Below are positions 8,574 through 17,673 of a stretch of DNA of 53,941 nt, one piece after another. This stretch comes from Saprospiraceae bacterium (GTDB lineage Bacteria > Bacteroidota > Bacteroidia > Chitinophagales > Saprospiraceae), in the NCBI GenBank assembly GCA_013360405.1, contig JABWBR010000031.1, forward strand, positions 1 to 53,941, read 5' to 3'. The notes beneath the pieces are model-generated. The model saw only the letters and a program-made list of their open reading frames with translations. It did not search any database and was not told where the DNA came from. The translations under genes were made by a program, and so were the position numbers. Within the stretch, counting starts at the first letter, position 1, and each line of letters begins with the position of its first letter.

Positions 8574-10713
8574 ATTGTTTGAGGTATTTCACCGGCGCAT
8601 TCGTATTATAGAACAAAAACGACCAGATATCGGCTTGTTCTTCGATGATCTTGCTGATCGGTTTGCCGGCGCCGTGACCTGCCTGCGTTTCGATGCGGAT
8701 AATCACCGGGTTATCGCCGGCGTGAGATTTCTGCAATTGGGCGGCAAACTTAAACGAGTGGGCCGGCACCACGCGGTCATCGTGGTCGGCGGTAGTGATC
8801 ATCGTAGCGGGGTATTTCACGCCATCCTTGAGTTGGTGGAGGGGTGAATAACTGAGCAGGTTCTTGAAATGCTCGGGGTCGTCGCTTGAGCCGTATTCGG
8901 GTATCCAGCCCTTGCCCACGGTGAATTTGTGGTAGCGCAGCATATCCATCACGCCCACGGCGGGCAGTGCCACGGCGAAAAGGTCGGGGCGCTGCGTCAT
9001 GCAGGCGCCGACGAGCAAACCGCCGTTGGAACCGCCGGCGATAGCCAGCTTTTCTTTTGAAGTATACCCTTCCTTGATCAGATATTCGCCGGCGGCGATA
9101 AAGTCGTCAAACACATTTTGCTTGTTGAGCAGCATGCCGGCCTTGTGCCATTCTTCGCCGTACTCGCCGCCGCCGCGTAGGTTGGGCATAGCAAAAACGC
9201 CGTTATTTTCCAGCAAGACTAGGCGGTTGGCGCTAAAGCCGGGGGTCAGACTGATATTAAAGCCGCCGTAGGCGTACAGGTACGTCGGGTTTTGTCCGTT
9301 GAGCTTCAGGTCTTTGCGGTGCACCACAAACATAGGCACCTTGGTACCGTCTTTGCTGGTATAAAACACCTGCTTTTCGACGAATTCTTTAGGGTCGAAT
9401 TTGAGCTCGGAGCTGAAAAACTCGGTCGACTGGCCGGTAGCGATATCGTATTTAAATACCGTAGAAGGGTAGATAAAAGAAGTAAACACATAGAAGAGTA
9501 CTTTTTCATCCTCTTCGCCGCTAAAGCCGCTTGCGGTGCCGAGTCCGGGCAATTTGATCTCCTTTTTATTGCTGCCGTCGTAGTCGAGTTGATAAAAGCG
9601 ATAGGTAGCATCTTTCAGGTAATTGGCAAAGAGCTTTCCGCCGCCGGTAGAAACGCCTTCGAGCAGTTCGTCGGCCTGCGGGATCACCTCTTTCCAGTTG
9701 ACTTTGGCGGGGTTTGCCGGATCGACGGCCACGAGGCGGTATTTGGGCGCGTCGATATCGGTGTGTACCAGGAATTTGCCGTTCGTATGCTGTATCACAC
9801 TGCTCTTATTGGCATAACCTTCAAACAGCACCTTGATGGGGCCGTCTTTGCTGAGGTCTTTGTAATACGTAGCGTATCCGTCGGTGCCGGGAGCGGCGTA
9901 AATAATCAGGTATTTGCTGTCTTCCGTTACGCTTGCGCTGTGATAGTAGTTGGGATTTTTCTTGTCATCGTAAATGAGCTTATCGGCTGACTGCGGCGTG
10001 CCGATTTTGTGGTAATACACCGAGTGGTTCTGGTTGTTGCCCGACAGCTCCGATCCTTTGGCGGGTTCGGGATAGCGGCTGTAGAAAAAGCCGTCTTTAT
10101 GCCAGGAAGCGCCCGAAAACTTCACCCATTTGAGTACATCGGGCAATTCCTTTTTGGTCGCAATTTCCATCACGTGTATTTGCGCCCAGTCGGAGCCGGC
10201 TTCCTGCCGGGAATAAGCCATATATTTATAATCTTCCGAATAACCGATCATGCTGATAGACACCGTGCCGTCTTTCGACAGCTTATTGGGGTCGATAAAC
10301 ACCTCGGGTTGGCCGTCGAGGCCTTTTTGGAAGTAATACACGGATTGGTTTTGCAGTCCGTCATTTTTTGTAAAAAAATAATATTCACCCACCCTGAAAG
10401 GCGCTGACTGGCGGGGGTAGTTGAATAATTCCGTGAGGCGGTCTTTAATCTGATTGCGGTAAGGTATTTTTTCGAGATAGTCGAAAGTAACGGCATTTTG
10501 GGCTTTCACCCATTCGCCGACGTCAGTGGCTGTGTCGATTTCGAGCCAGCGGTAGGGGTCGGCAATATCGGTTCCGTGATAGTTGTCGGTCTGTTCTACG
10601 CGTTTTGTGTCTGGGTACTTCAGTGACATCTTGTTATCGTTTTCGGGACTGCCCGGTTTACAGGCTGCAAATAACGTTACTGTCAGGGTGATTAACAAAT
10701 AATTGCGAAGCAT
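8572..10713 (-). CDS. Prolyl oligopeptidase family serine peptidase (S9A), lipoprotein
   Basis: A 713-aa S9A peptidase that cleaves short peptides after proline. The N-terminus is a lipoprotein signal with lipobox LFAAC (Cys18), so it is probably anchored in the periplasm. The family opening DNYHGTDIADPYRWLE is at 44-59, followed by a seven-blade beta-propeller region to about 440 and then the alpha/beta-hydrolase domain. The catalytic triad is Ser562 (GGSNGG), Asp645 (DHDDRVVP) and His680 (QAGHGAGK), all conserved. Length matches the family. It is convergent with the preceding gene and separated by only 45 nt from the next upstream minus-strand gene, with which it could be co-transcribed. 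Confidence 0.94.
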   Translation of the reverse strand: MLRNYLLITLTVTLFAACKPGSPENDNKMSLKYPDTKRVEQTDNYHGTDIADPYRWLEIDTATDVGEWVKAQNAVTFDYLEKIPYRNQIKDRLTELFNYPRQSAPFRVGEYYFFTKNDGLQNQSVYYFQKGLDGQPEVFIDPNKLSKDGTVSISMIGYSEDYKYMAYSRQEAGSDWAQIHVMEIATKKELPDVLKWVKFSGASWHKDGFFYSRYPEPAKGSELSGNNQNHSVYYHKIGTPQSADKLIYDDKKNPNYYHSASVTEDSKYLIIYAAPGTDGYATYYKDLSKDGPIKVLFEGYANKSSVIQHTNGKFLVHTDIDAPKYRLVAVDPANPAKVNWKEVIPQADELLEGVSTGGGKLFANYLKDATYRFYQLDYDGSNKKEIKLPGLGTASGFSGEEDEKVLFYVFTSFIYPSTVFKYDIATGQSTEFFSSELKFDPKEFVEKQVFYTSKDGTKVPMFVVHRKDLKLNGQNPTYLYAYGGFNISLTPGFSANRLVLLENNGVFAMPNLRGGGEYGEEWHKAGMLLNKQNVFDDFIAAGEYLIKEGYTSKEKLAIAGGSNGGLLVGACMTQRPDLFAVALPAVGVMDMLRYHKFTVGKGWIPEYGSSDDPEHFKNLLSYSPLHQLKDGVKYPATMITTADHDDRVVPAHSFKFAAQLQKSHAGDNPVIIRIETQAGHGAGKPISKIIEEQADIWSFLFYNTNAPVKYLKQ

Positions 10714-10758
10714 AGAAATGGTGTTTTAGTCAGACACAAAATTAACAAAGAATACTGC

Positions 10759-12666
10759 TTATTCCTTTTTTACCAACACCATCTGTGATCCGTCCAGTTT
10801 GGAAATGTCGAGAATCTGTTTCCGGAGTTCTACATAGGCTGCTGCGGCCTCGTGGATTTCCTTTTTTGTGATATGGCGTATTACTTTGACCTGCTTGTCG
10901 TCCTTTTCCAGTTCAAGCCGGTATTCGCCAAAAGCAGACTGAATCGTTTTGTTGCCGGGCAGGTTTTCCACCACATATCCCGGTGGAATGTTAATAATAA
11001 AAGTGTCGACCAGCGCGAATTCTTCGGGTATCCGCAGTTCGTGTACCCGACTGGTGTCAGCCGGTAGGCTAAACCCAAAAGGCGAAGCTTTGGTAAGGGG
11101 AACAAAAAGCCTTTTTCCGGCTTTGGAGGCGTATTTGGAAGCATCTACGCGGTAGCTCAGATCTGCCCGGTCTTGCACCGGAGCGGCTTTTACGGCAAGC
11201 TGGTGAACTTTTAGCACCGTAAAGTCCAGATTTTCCATAAACTTTTTTTCCAGATCGGGCTGAGTAGCAGCAGTGCGGTAATATTCGTGGAGGGCGCCGG
11301 TAAAAATAGCGGATCGCTGAATAAGGGCATTGCCGGTTTCGTCGACTGCGATCTCAAAAGTACTGGTTCGGGTATTTTGGGCATCACTCAGCTTGGGCGT
11401 TCGCTTCAATTCTCCGCCTTTATCAGTGAGCAGCAGCACTTGCCGGTCGGCGGTAAAAGTGCCAAGGTAATTGGCGGGGAAGTCGCGGCTCGTACATTCC
11501 AACCAATAGTTGACTTCCGGTATGTACAGGATGACGTGGTTGAACCGGGGCAACGGCATATCTTCTGATAATTCGGGGGCGCCCTCGTCGCCGGCATATA
11601 CCAGTGCCTGGTGGGCCGTAATGCCCGCCGATTTGAGCATCGCCTTCATAAAATTGGTGAGCGCCTTGCAGTCGCCGTATTTTTTTTCTTCGACAAATTG
11701 GGCGTCGAACGTTTGCCAGCCCCCTACGCCCACCTGGATACTGACGTAGCGGGTTTGCTCCTGAAGAAAGCGATAAAGGGCTTTTATTTTATCCTCGGGC
11801 GTAGTAAGCGAGGCCGTTAAATCGGCTACTTGCTTTTGCATTTGTGGTGATAGCTGGTCTCGGTCTTTATTGAGGTTATAAAAAAAGCGGCCTACTTCCA
11901 GCCAGTTGGAGAAATTGCCGCTGGATTTGTCTAATAACACCTGCTCTGGGGCTATTTCTATTTCGATATAAGAATCATCGAAAAAAGGCGTGAACACTTC
12001 ATTAGGAACGGCGGGCAGGAGGGCAGCTTTCCAGGTCCAGACTTGTATATCACCTTTGCTTGTTTTCTCAGGTTCAAAAGAATCTCGTGACATCTTCCAT
12101 TTAAAGCGGTAATCTTTGGGGAAAGCCAGGGTAAAAGTAGTCGATTCGACCGATTCTGCCAGGTGTTGTATGGTAAAAGAAGGCGCAAGGAAAAAAGCTT
12201 CCATGCTGTATTCAATCGTATACTCAATTGTGAAAGGGTAGGAGGGATACTCCATAACCAGCCCCTTGAGTTTTACGTCGAGAAATTCCTGGCGATCGCT
12301 CAGGCTCTGTTCCTGAATATCGCTTTTTGAGGATGTGCGCACTAACAAGCCGGATGCGCTATACAGGCGGCCCTGCATCGTTTTTATTTTTATAAATTTA
12401 TTCTCCGGCTGAATCAGGGTAGCGCGATTTTTGCCTGACTCATTGAGCACCGTGACTGCAATGGTTTTGGAAAAAACGGCTTTGCCGGGGCCTTCAAAGG
12501 TATAGCGGGTGTCGGCAAACCGCACCACGGCATCGGCGGCAGGCAGGCAGGCTAATGGTATCGCCGAAACGGCGTAGTTGCGCTGTGCCTGGAGTGGCGC
12601 TATTCCGGCTACCAGGCAAATTATCCACAATAGCTGTTGGAAAAAAATGCATTTGGAAGGTATCAT
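10759..12666 (-). CDS. DUF3857 / transglutaminase-like protein, exported, catalytic triad retained
   Basis: A 635-aa protein with a signal peptide (1-27). The N-terminal DUF3857 domain covers roughly residues 45-235. A transglutaminase-like core follows, with Cys333 (KKYGDCKAL), His377 (RFNHVILYI) and an acidic position in WLECTSRD near 390. A C-terminal beta domain includes NIPPGYVVENLPG. Its ATG overlaps the stop of the upstream gene by 4 nt (12663-12666), so the pair is translationally coupled. DUF3857/transglutaminase pairs are common in Bacteroidota; the substrate is not established. The upstream partner has a Ser at the catalytic Cys position, so this copy is the likely active one of the pair. 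Confidence 0.88.
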   Translation of the reverse strand: MIPSKCIFFQQLLWIICLVAGIAPLQAQRNYAVSAIPLACLPAADAVVRFADTRYTFEGPGKAVFSKTIAVTVLNESGKNRATLIQPENKFIKIKTMQGRLYSASGLLVRTSSKSDIQEQSLSDRQEFLDVKLKGLVMEYPSYPFTIEYTIEYSMEAFFLAPSFTIQHLAESVESTTFTLAFPKDYRFKWKMSRDSFEPEKTSKGDIQVWTWKAALLPAVPNEVFTPFFDDSYIEIEIAPEQVLLDKSSGNFSNWLEVGRFFYNLNKDRDQLSPQMQKQVADLTASLTTPEDKIKALYRFLQEQTRYVSIQVGVGGWQTFDAQFVEEKKYGDCKALTNFMKAMLKSAGITAHQALVYAGDEGAPELSEDMPLPRFNHVILYIPEVNYWLECTSRDFPANYLGTFTADRQVLLLTDKGGELKRTPKLSDAQNTRTSTFEIAVDETGNALIQRSAIFTGALHEYYRTAATQPDLEKKFMENLDFTVLKVHQLAVKAAPVQDRADLSYRVDASKYASKAGKRLFVPLTKASPFGFSLPADTSRVHELRIPEEFALVDTFIINIPPGYVVENLPGNKTIQSAFGEYRLELEKDDKQVKVIRHITKKEIHEAAAAYVELRKQILDISKLDGSQMVLVKKE

Positions 12667-14624
12667 TGGGCTTTTTTTATGACGATGGGAGATTGCGCTT
12701 TTTCGGCTACCAATTCAAAAAAATGGCGTAGGGTAGGATACGCGGGAGGGGAAAATTCCAGTTGGCTGACAACCGTTTTCATCACCAGTTGTATCCTGTT
12801 TGAATTGTTGACTTTAGAACAGGAATACATCATACTGCCGCCGTTATCGGGCAATAACAACCGGATACCTGCGGGCGCTTCTTCTAATACATAGTTTTCG
12901 GGCAGGTTGAAAGCAATCACGTAATTGGCGTGAACCGGCCAGGGAAAACTCACCGGGAAGTCGCGTTTGATAGATTTAAACGGGTTTTCGGTGATGGGAT
13001 AGTAAAAAATGGGATTGATATACGCTAAGTCGTTGACTACCGGGAATGCTTCGGTGATATTGCATTTAAACCTGACTTCAAGCGGTTGGAGGAAGTTGTC
13101 GGTATTTTTCAGGTTGATGGAATCAATAGTTATCTCGGCGAAATTGTCCTCAAAATATCCTTTTAAAACATTGGCGGGGTTTGATCCATGAAGTTTATGT
13201 CGCCACAGCGTGGCGAGGTGGCCGGTTAGCTTCAATACGAAAGTACCGTTCAGCGAACCGTCTTCGGCGAGGTTGAAATCGCCGAACCAGGTCTCAGCGT
13301 GTTCGCCAGGAAAATAATCTACCCATTGCGGTTGCTTACTGTCAACTACCCAGGCCATACCATGTTGGTGGGCCGTGCTGACTTCGTTGATATTGTGAAA
13401 GGGATCTGTAGCGTCGATGAATATTCCGGACTCGCCCTGCCTTACATAGGCTAACACCGAATTAAATTGGTCGATAAAGGGATACTGGGGATACATTTCG
13501 CCATTTTCGCGGGTACTCACCAGGGCGGGCCGGGCGTCGAGGCCGGCCTTTCGCAATAGGGCCACGACGGCAAGGTTAAGCGCGGCGCTGTTGCCTGTTT
13601 TCTTTTCATAAACCTTGTCTATGTCATCGTCTGAAAACAAACCATACGATTCGCTCCACTTGATCTGGGAACTGACAAAGCGGAGCGCTTTTTCGGGAAG
13701 CTCTTCTGCGGGCGCTTTAGCGTGGCCTGCAGCGGTAAAGGCATCCCATAGTTTATCAAACCTGCCTTGTTTTAAGTATTGATAACCAAAGGACTCTATT
13801 GTCTCCAGCTTTTTTGCCGTGTCGTGCCAGGTATTCATCACGTACTCAATGGGCTCATAAGGCAGGGCAATAGTATTGAGTTGGAACCCGATATGCGCCC
13901 GGTGATCGTCGATGGTAGTCATAAAAGGCTCGTCTTTGAGCGCCGGCAGGTGAGAAATGCCGTAATGGAGGCGGGCATTTTGACCAACCACGTTACCACC
14001 GCCATCGGTTTCGGTGGTTCGGATGTCAAATTCTTTTGGCGTCCGCAATAAATAGGTATAATTAAAAATTTGTGGGAAAGTAACGCGCAATTCACTCCAC
14101 CTCACGGGCAGATCATGCTGAAAATACCAGTCGTAAAGCGAAAAATAATCTTCAGAAGTAAGCATGTACTTGTATTCGATAATACATCCTTTTTGCAGGT
14201 CGGGGATAAATATTTTTTTTGCCGACCAGCGTTTAGTGAGTTGCTCGGTAAAAATATTATCCGATTTTACTTTCAGCTTTTCGCCGTTGGGCTTGATGAC
14301 CTGTACATCGAGGTCTGAAAATTTCACAGACCTTCTGTCCGACAGGTAGAAAATAACAATATTGCCTTCTTCGAGCGCCGTTTCATCGAAAATTTTGATC
14401 CTGCGGTGGGTTTTTAAAGTAACGACGATTTTACCGCCACTAATGGAAGCTTCGATCTCGCCATGGTCTTGAAGGATGAGGGCTTTTGCCGCACTGTCTT
14501 GCGGGTAAAGAGTCATTCGAAGGTCTTCTTCCGGTATCCTGCCCCATTTTTCATATTCGTATTGGCCAAAAAGAGCTGTACTGCTGATGAGGAGGGTGGC
14601 CACCCATAGGTAATTTCGCATCAT
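12663..14624 (-). CDS. DUF3857 / transglutaminase-like protein, catalytic Cys replaced
   Basis: A 653-aa protein with a signal peptide (1-20, ending TALFG). The architecture resembles its downstream neighbour: DUF3857 (about 45-240), a transglutaminase-like region, and a C-terminal beta domain with NLPENYVLEEAP. At the position of the catalytic Cys it reads KKTGNSAALN, with Ser346, so classical transglutaminase or protease chemistry is unlikely. It may bind substrate or act as a pseudoenzyme partner of the overlapping downstream gene (4-nt overlap). It is the first gene of the minus-strand unit and divergent from the SGNH/MBOAT operon across a 109-nt gap. Confidence 0.85.
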   Translation of the reverse strand: MMRNYLWVATLLISSTALFGQYEYEKWGRIPEEDLRMTLYPQDSAAKALILQDHGEIEASISGGKIVVTLKTHRRIKIFDETALEEGNIVIFYLSDRRSVKFSDLDVQVIKPNGEKLKVKSDNIFTEQLTKRWSAKKIFIPDLQKGCIIEYKYMLTSEDYFSLYDWYFQHDLPVRWSELRVTFPQIFNYTYLLRTPKEFDIRTTETDGGGNVVGQNARLHYGISHLPALKDEPFMTTIDDHRAHIGFQLNTIALPYEPIEYVMNTWHDTAKKLETIESFGYQYLKQGRFDKLWDAFTAAGHAKAPAEELPEKALRFVSSQIKWSESYGLFSDDDIDKVYEKKTGNSAALNLAVVALLRKAGLDARPALVSTRENGEMYPQYPFIDQFNSVLAYVRQGESGIFIDATDPFHNINEVSTAHQHGMAWVVDSKQPQWVDYFPGEHAETWFGDFNLAEDGSLNGTFVLKLTGHLATLWRHKLHGSNPANVLKGYFEDNFAEITIDSINLKNTDNFLQPLEVRFKCNITEAFPVVNDLAYINPIFYYPITENPFKSIKRDFPVSFPWPVHANYVIAFNLPENYVLEEAPAGIRLLLPDNGGSMMYSCSKVNNSNRIQLVMKTVVSQLEFSPPAYPTLRHFFELVAEKAQSPIVIKKAQ

Positions 14625-14699
14625 GTTAGTTTATATAGGTTATACGATATATTGTGTGTGCAATTTATTGTTATTTTTTTATTGTGTCAAGCCATTCTG

Positions 14700-14707
14700 T
14701 ATATTTG
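14700..14707 (+). promoter_or_regulatory. Possible -7 element TATATTTG for the SGNH/MBOAT operon
   Basis: TATATTTG fits TAnnTTTG and lies 27 nt before the preferred ATG at 14734. The nearest TTG upstream (14682-14684) has a short spacing of 15 nt, so the -33 box is doubtful. A transcript starting here would leave a very short leader and excludes the longer start at 14623. Confidence 0.4.
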
Positions 14708-14733
14708 ACGCCTCGAATTGGACACTCTCGTAT

Positions 14734-16170
14734 ATGAAGCTTAATCAATTTTCAAAAACACTATTGATCCTGTTGGCCGCAGCTTCTATTCTATTGGCGT
14801 ACCCGTTCATCCACGAAAAAGTTCCTTTTCTCAAACAACACTTCCGCACCTACGATTTCTGGGGCAAGTTTTATCATTCATACCCTAAAGAAAAAATTGT
14901 TACCCCCTCTGAGGATACTTTAGCGGTTGAAGAACCCGAAGAAATGCGGGGTTACGACGGATTATCCACGCTGACGAATTTCTTCAGGGCTTTGCAATCC
15001 AGAGACGGCCAGATACGCATCGCGTACTACGGCGATTCTTCTATCGAAGGCGACCTCGTCAGCCAGACGCTGCGCGATTCCCTGCAACGGCGTTTTGGCG
15101 GCAAAGGCGTCGGTTTTGTGCCCATCACTACGCACGTCAGCGGCTTCAGGCGCTCGGTGCGCCACCGGTTTTCGCCCAACTGGTATACCTGCAAGGTGAC
15201 GACCAACAACTATCGCAAGCTGCCGCGAGGCATCTCCGGAGAGTATTATACGATTTGGCATTATACCCCCAAACCGGATACCCTTAGCGCGGATTCAACC
15301 CTGGTGGATACTATGCCCCCGCCGGCGGCATACAATGGAGGTCATTGGGTGTCATTGGGTACTACCCGGCTCAACCCCGGCACCAGTACGTTTCGCAATG
15401 CCCGCTTGTTTTACGGCACGATAAAAACCGATAGCCAGACGGTTTTTAAGCCGGCGAACCTGACGGTTACGATAGGCAAAGAGGAACAAATAATGTCACT
15501 CGACGGGCGCGACGCCGTAAATGAGGTCTGGCTTACCCAAAGCGCCGCCGGCCGCATCAGGCTCGATATTAGCGCCTCTTCGGCTTTGCCTTTCTTCGGG
15601 GCGAGCCTCGAAAGCCCGCAGGGCGTTATCGTCGATAATTTCTCTGCGCGCGGCAATTCGGGCATTTTGCTCACCAATATCACCCCTGTGGTATTGGAGC
15701 AATTCCAATCCAAACTTGATTACGAACTTGTAATCCTTCAGTTTGGATTAAATGTGCTCAATGCCGAAATGGAAGACTATAGCTGGTACGAAAAGGAAAT
15801 GACCAGGCTCATTCGCTATTATCAGGCTCACATGCCCGGCGTCGATATCCTGGTGGTCGGGGTATCCGACAAAGCCACCCGCATCGACGGCAAGATGATG
15901 ACCGACCCCAGCGTGCCCCGCATTACCCGCGCGCAACGCCAGGCTGCCCAAAATGCCGGCGTGGCGTTTTTTAGCCTGTACGAAGCGATGGGCGGCGAAG
16001 GCGCCATGATCAAATGGGTAGAAGAAGAAACGCCCCGCCTGGCCAACCTGGACTATGCCCACTTTAATTTTGAAGGGGCCGACAAAGCCGCGCAAATGCT
16101 GCTCGATTTCCTGATGGACGGCTACGCGCAGTATTTGAAAAAAGATACTTTAGGTCAGCTTATTCAATAA
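14734..16170 (+). CDS. SGNH-type O-acetyl esterase/transferase-like protein, membrane-anchored
   Basis: A 478-aa protein from the ATG at 14734. A longer frame from 14623 has a non-signal-like N-terminus and overlaps the divergent gene. One N-terminal membrane segment (about 8-24) would place the rest in the periplasm. The SGNH catalytic features are block I GDSS with nucleophile Ser102 (IAYYGDSSIEGD) and the C-terminal Asp440/His443 pair (NLDYAHFN). The family includes AlgX/PatB/DltD-like periplasmic partners of MBOAT acyltransferases. It is first in a three-gene operon (7 nt to the next gene). Likely role, from context: transfer or removal of acetyl groups on an envelope or secreted polysaccharide. 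Confidence 0.8.
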   Translation: MKLNQFSKTLLILLAAASILLAYPFIHEKVPFLKQHFRTYDFWGKFYHSYPKEKIVTPSEDTLAVEEPEEMRGYDGLSTLTNFFRALQSRDGQIRIAYYGDSSIEGDLVSQTLRDSLQRRFGGKGVGFVPITTHVSGFRRSVRHRFSPNWYTCKVTTNNYRKLPRGISGEYYTIWHYTPKPDTLSADSTLVDTMPPPAAYNGGHWVSLGTTRLNPGTSTFRNARLFYGTIKTDSQTVFKPANLTVTIGKEEQIMSLDGRDAVNEVWLTQSAAGRIRLDISASSALPFFGASLESPQGVIVDNFSARGNSGILLTNITPVVLEQFQSKLDYELVILQFGLNVLNAEMEDYSWYEKEMTRLIRYYQAHMPGVDILVVGVSDKATRIDGKMMTDPSVPRITRAQRQAAQNAGVAFFSLYEAMGGEGAMIKWVEEETPRLANLDYAHFNFEGADKAAQMLLDFLMDGYAQYLKKDTLGQLIQ

Positions 16171-16176
16171 TAAATA

Positions 16177-17673
16177 GTGAAACAAATGCTGCAAATATGG
16201 GTGCTCAATATCCTGCTTTCGGCTGCGGCGCCGGCTTTGGCGCAACAACAGCCGCTAGCTAGCCCTGTTGCAGTAAGTTCTTCTGCATCAGATACATACC
16301 AGGCTTTACTTGACAATCTATCGCAGGCCTATCCTTTTTTGCTGATTACAGCAGATACGCTGTCGCAAGCCGAAGCCCTCGATGCTTTTTGGGATAAACT
16401 GGCAGCGCTGGAGCGCGGTGAACGCGACAAGGTGCACATCCTCCATATCGGCGATTCGCATATTCAAGCCGATTTTTATTCGGGAAAGGTTCGGTCTTTG
16501 ATGCAAAAACAGTTTGGCTCGGCCGGCCGCGGATTGGTATTCCCCTACAAACTGGCGCGCACCAACGGCCCCAATGACTATCGCTGCAGCAGCAATGCCG
16601 TGTGGGAATACCGCCGGCGCGCCTACGGCGAAACCGGCCCGCCGATGGGCATTTGCGGTTTTGGGTTAAAAACGACTAACCAGCCTTTTTTGCTGGAGTT
16701 AAACCTGAAAAACGCTGCCGACAGCTTCAACCAGGCTACCGTTTTTTACCCCAAAACAGAAACCGCCTATAACCTGTTTCCCGGTCGCATCAAGCCGGGC
16801 GCCCAGCTATCCACCACAACAGCATCGGGCGCCAAGCGCTACCACAAAATCAAATCGGGCGAAACGCTGTCGCATATTGCGCGCCGCTACGGCACCAGCG
16901 TGCGCACCCTGCAGCGCCTCAACGGATTGCGCAGTACCCGCATCAGGGCCGGACAGCGATTGGTAGTCAGCGGCGGCAGCGTAGCCGTACCCAAATACGC
17001 GCCCGATGCTTTTGAGCCGATACCTTTTGTGAGCGATACCACGGCGGTAAGCTTTTTTTCGTCGGTGTTTACATTTGCGACAAGCACAAACAGCCTCGCT
17101 ATCAAAGGAGAAAAAATACTCGCGGCGCAGAAAGAGAGCCACCTGCACGGCATCTTATTGGAAAATACGGCGGGTAGGGGCGTATTGTACAGTTCGGTAG
17201 GCGTAAACGGCGCCACCAGCGGGCATTACAACCAAGCCGAATATTTTGCCGGACAACTCTCAGCCCTTTCACCCGACCTGATCATCGTCTCCCTGGGCAC
17301 CAACGAAGCGCTGGGCGGCCGTTTCGATGGGGAGGAAGTCAGGCGCGAACTCGACAAGCTGCTCACCGCCATCCGCGAAGCAGCGCCCGGCGCCGCCGTA
17401 TTGCTGTCGACCAACCCCGACGCCCTGCGCCGGCGCAGATATACTAATGCACACGGCATCACCGTAAAAAATATCATCAAGCAAGCTGCCGAAAAACACG
17501 GCACGGCCTCCTGGGATTTGCATGCCGTGATGGGTGGACAAGGATCTATCCGGCGCTGGCGTACCGCCCAACTGGCCCAGTCGGATTACGTACACCTAAC
17601 CCGCAGAGGATACGAAGTACAGGGAGAACTTTTGTTTGCCGCATTAATGAGGGAGTATGCAAGCAGGAATTAA
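16177..17673 (+). CDS. LysM-containing SGNH hydrolase/acetyltransferase-like protein
   Basis: 498 aa from a GTG start; the ATG at 16186 is an alternative. A signal peptide is present (1-23). The SGNH nucleophile is Ser94 in HIGDSHIQAD. A LysM domain is inserted at about residues 223-266 (YHKIKSGETLSHIARRYGTS). Block III is SLGTNEA, and the catalytic Asp470/His473 are in QSDYVHLT. LysM binds N-acetylglucosamine polymers such as peptidoglycan, so the substrate of this locus is plausibly peptidoglycan or a GlcNAc-containing glycan. The 3' end overlaps the MBOAT gene by 17 nt, so the two are co-translated. Confidence 0.85.
   Translation: MKQMLQIWVLNILLSAAAPALAQQQPLASPVAVSSSASDTYQALLDNLSQAYPFLLITADTLSQAEALDAFWDKLAALERGERDKVHILHIGDSHIQADFYSGKVRSLMQKQFGSAGRGLVFPYKLARTNGPNDYRCSSNAVWEYRRRAYGETGPPMGICGFGLKTTNQPFLLELNLKNAADSFNQATVFYPKTETAYNLFPGRIKPGAQLSTTTASGAKRYHKIKSGETLSHIARRYGTSVRTLQRLNGLRSTRIRAGQRLVVSGGSVAVPKYAPDAFEPIPFVSDTTAVSFFSSVFTFATSTNSLAIKGEKILAAQKESHLHGILLENTAGRGVLYSSVGVNGATSGHYNQAEYFAGQLSALSPDLIIVSLGTNEALGGRFDGEEVRRELDKLLTAIREAAPGAAVLLSTNPDALRRRRYTNAHGITVKNIIKQAAEKHGTASWDLHAVMGGQGSIRRWRTAQLAQSDYVHLTRRGYEVQGELLFAALMREYASRN

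Noticed and set aside
9292-9990. 232-aa plus-strand ORF antisense to the prolyl oligopeptidase
   Set aside because: Shadow of the conserved S9A gene, with no motif or start context of its own.
14623-14733. N-terminal extension of the first SGNH protein
   Set aside because: It overlaps the divergent gene start and the -7 box, and the ATG at 14734 gives a proper membrane anchor.
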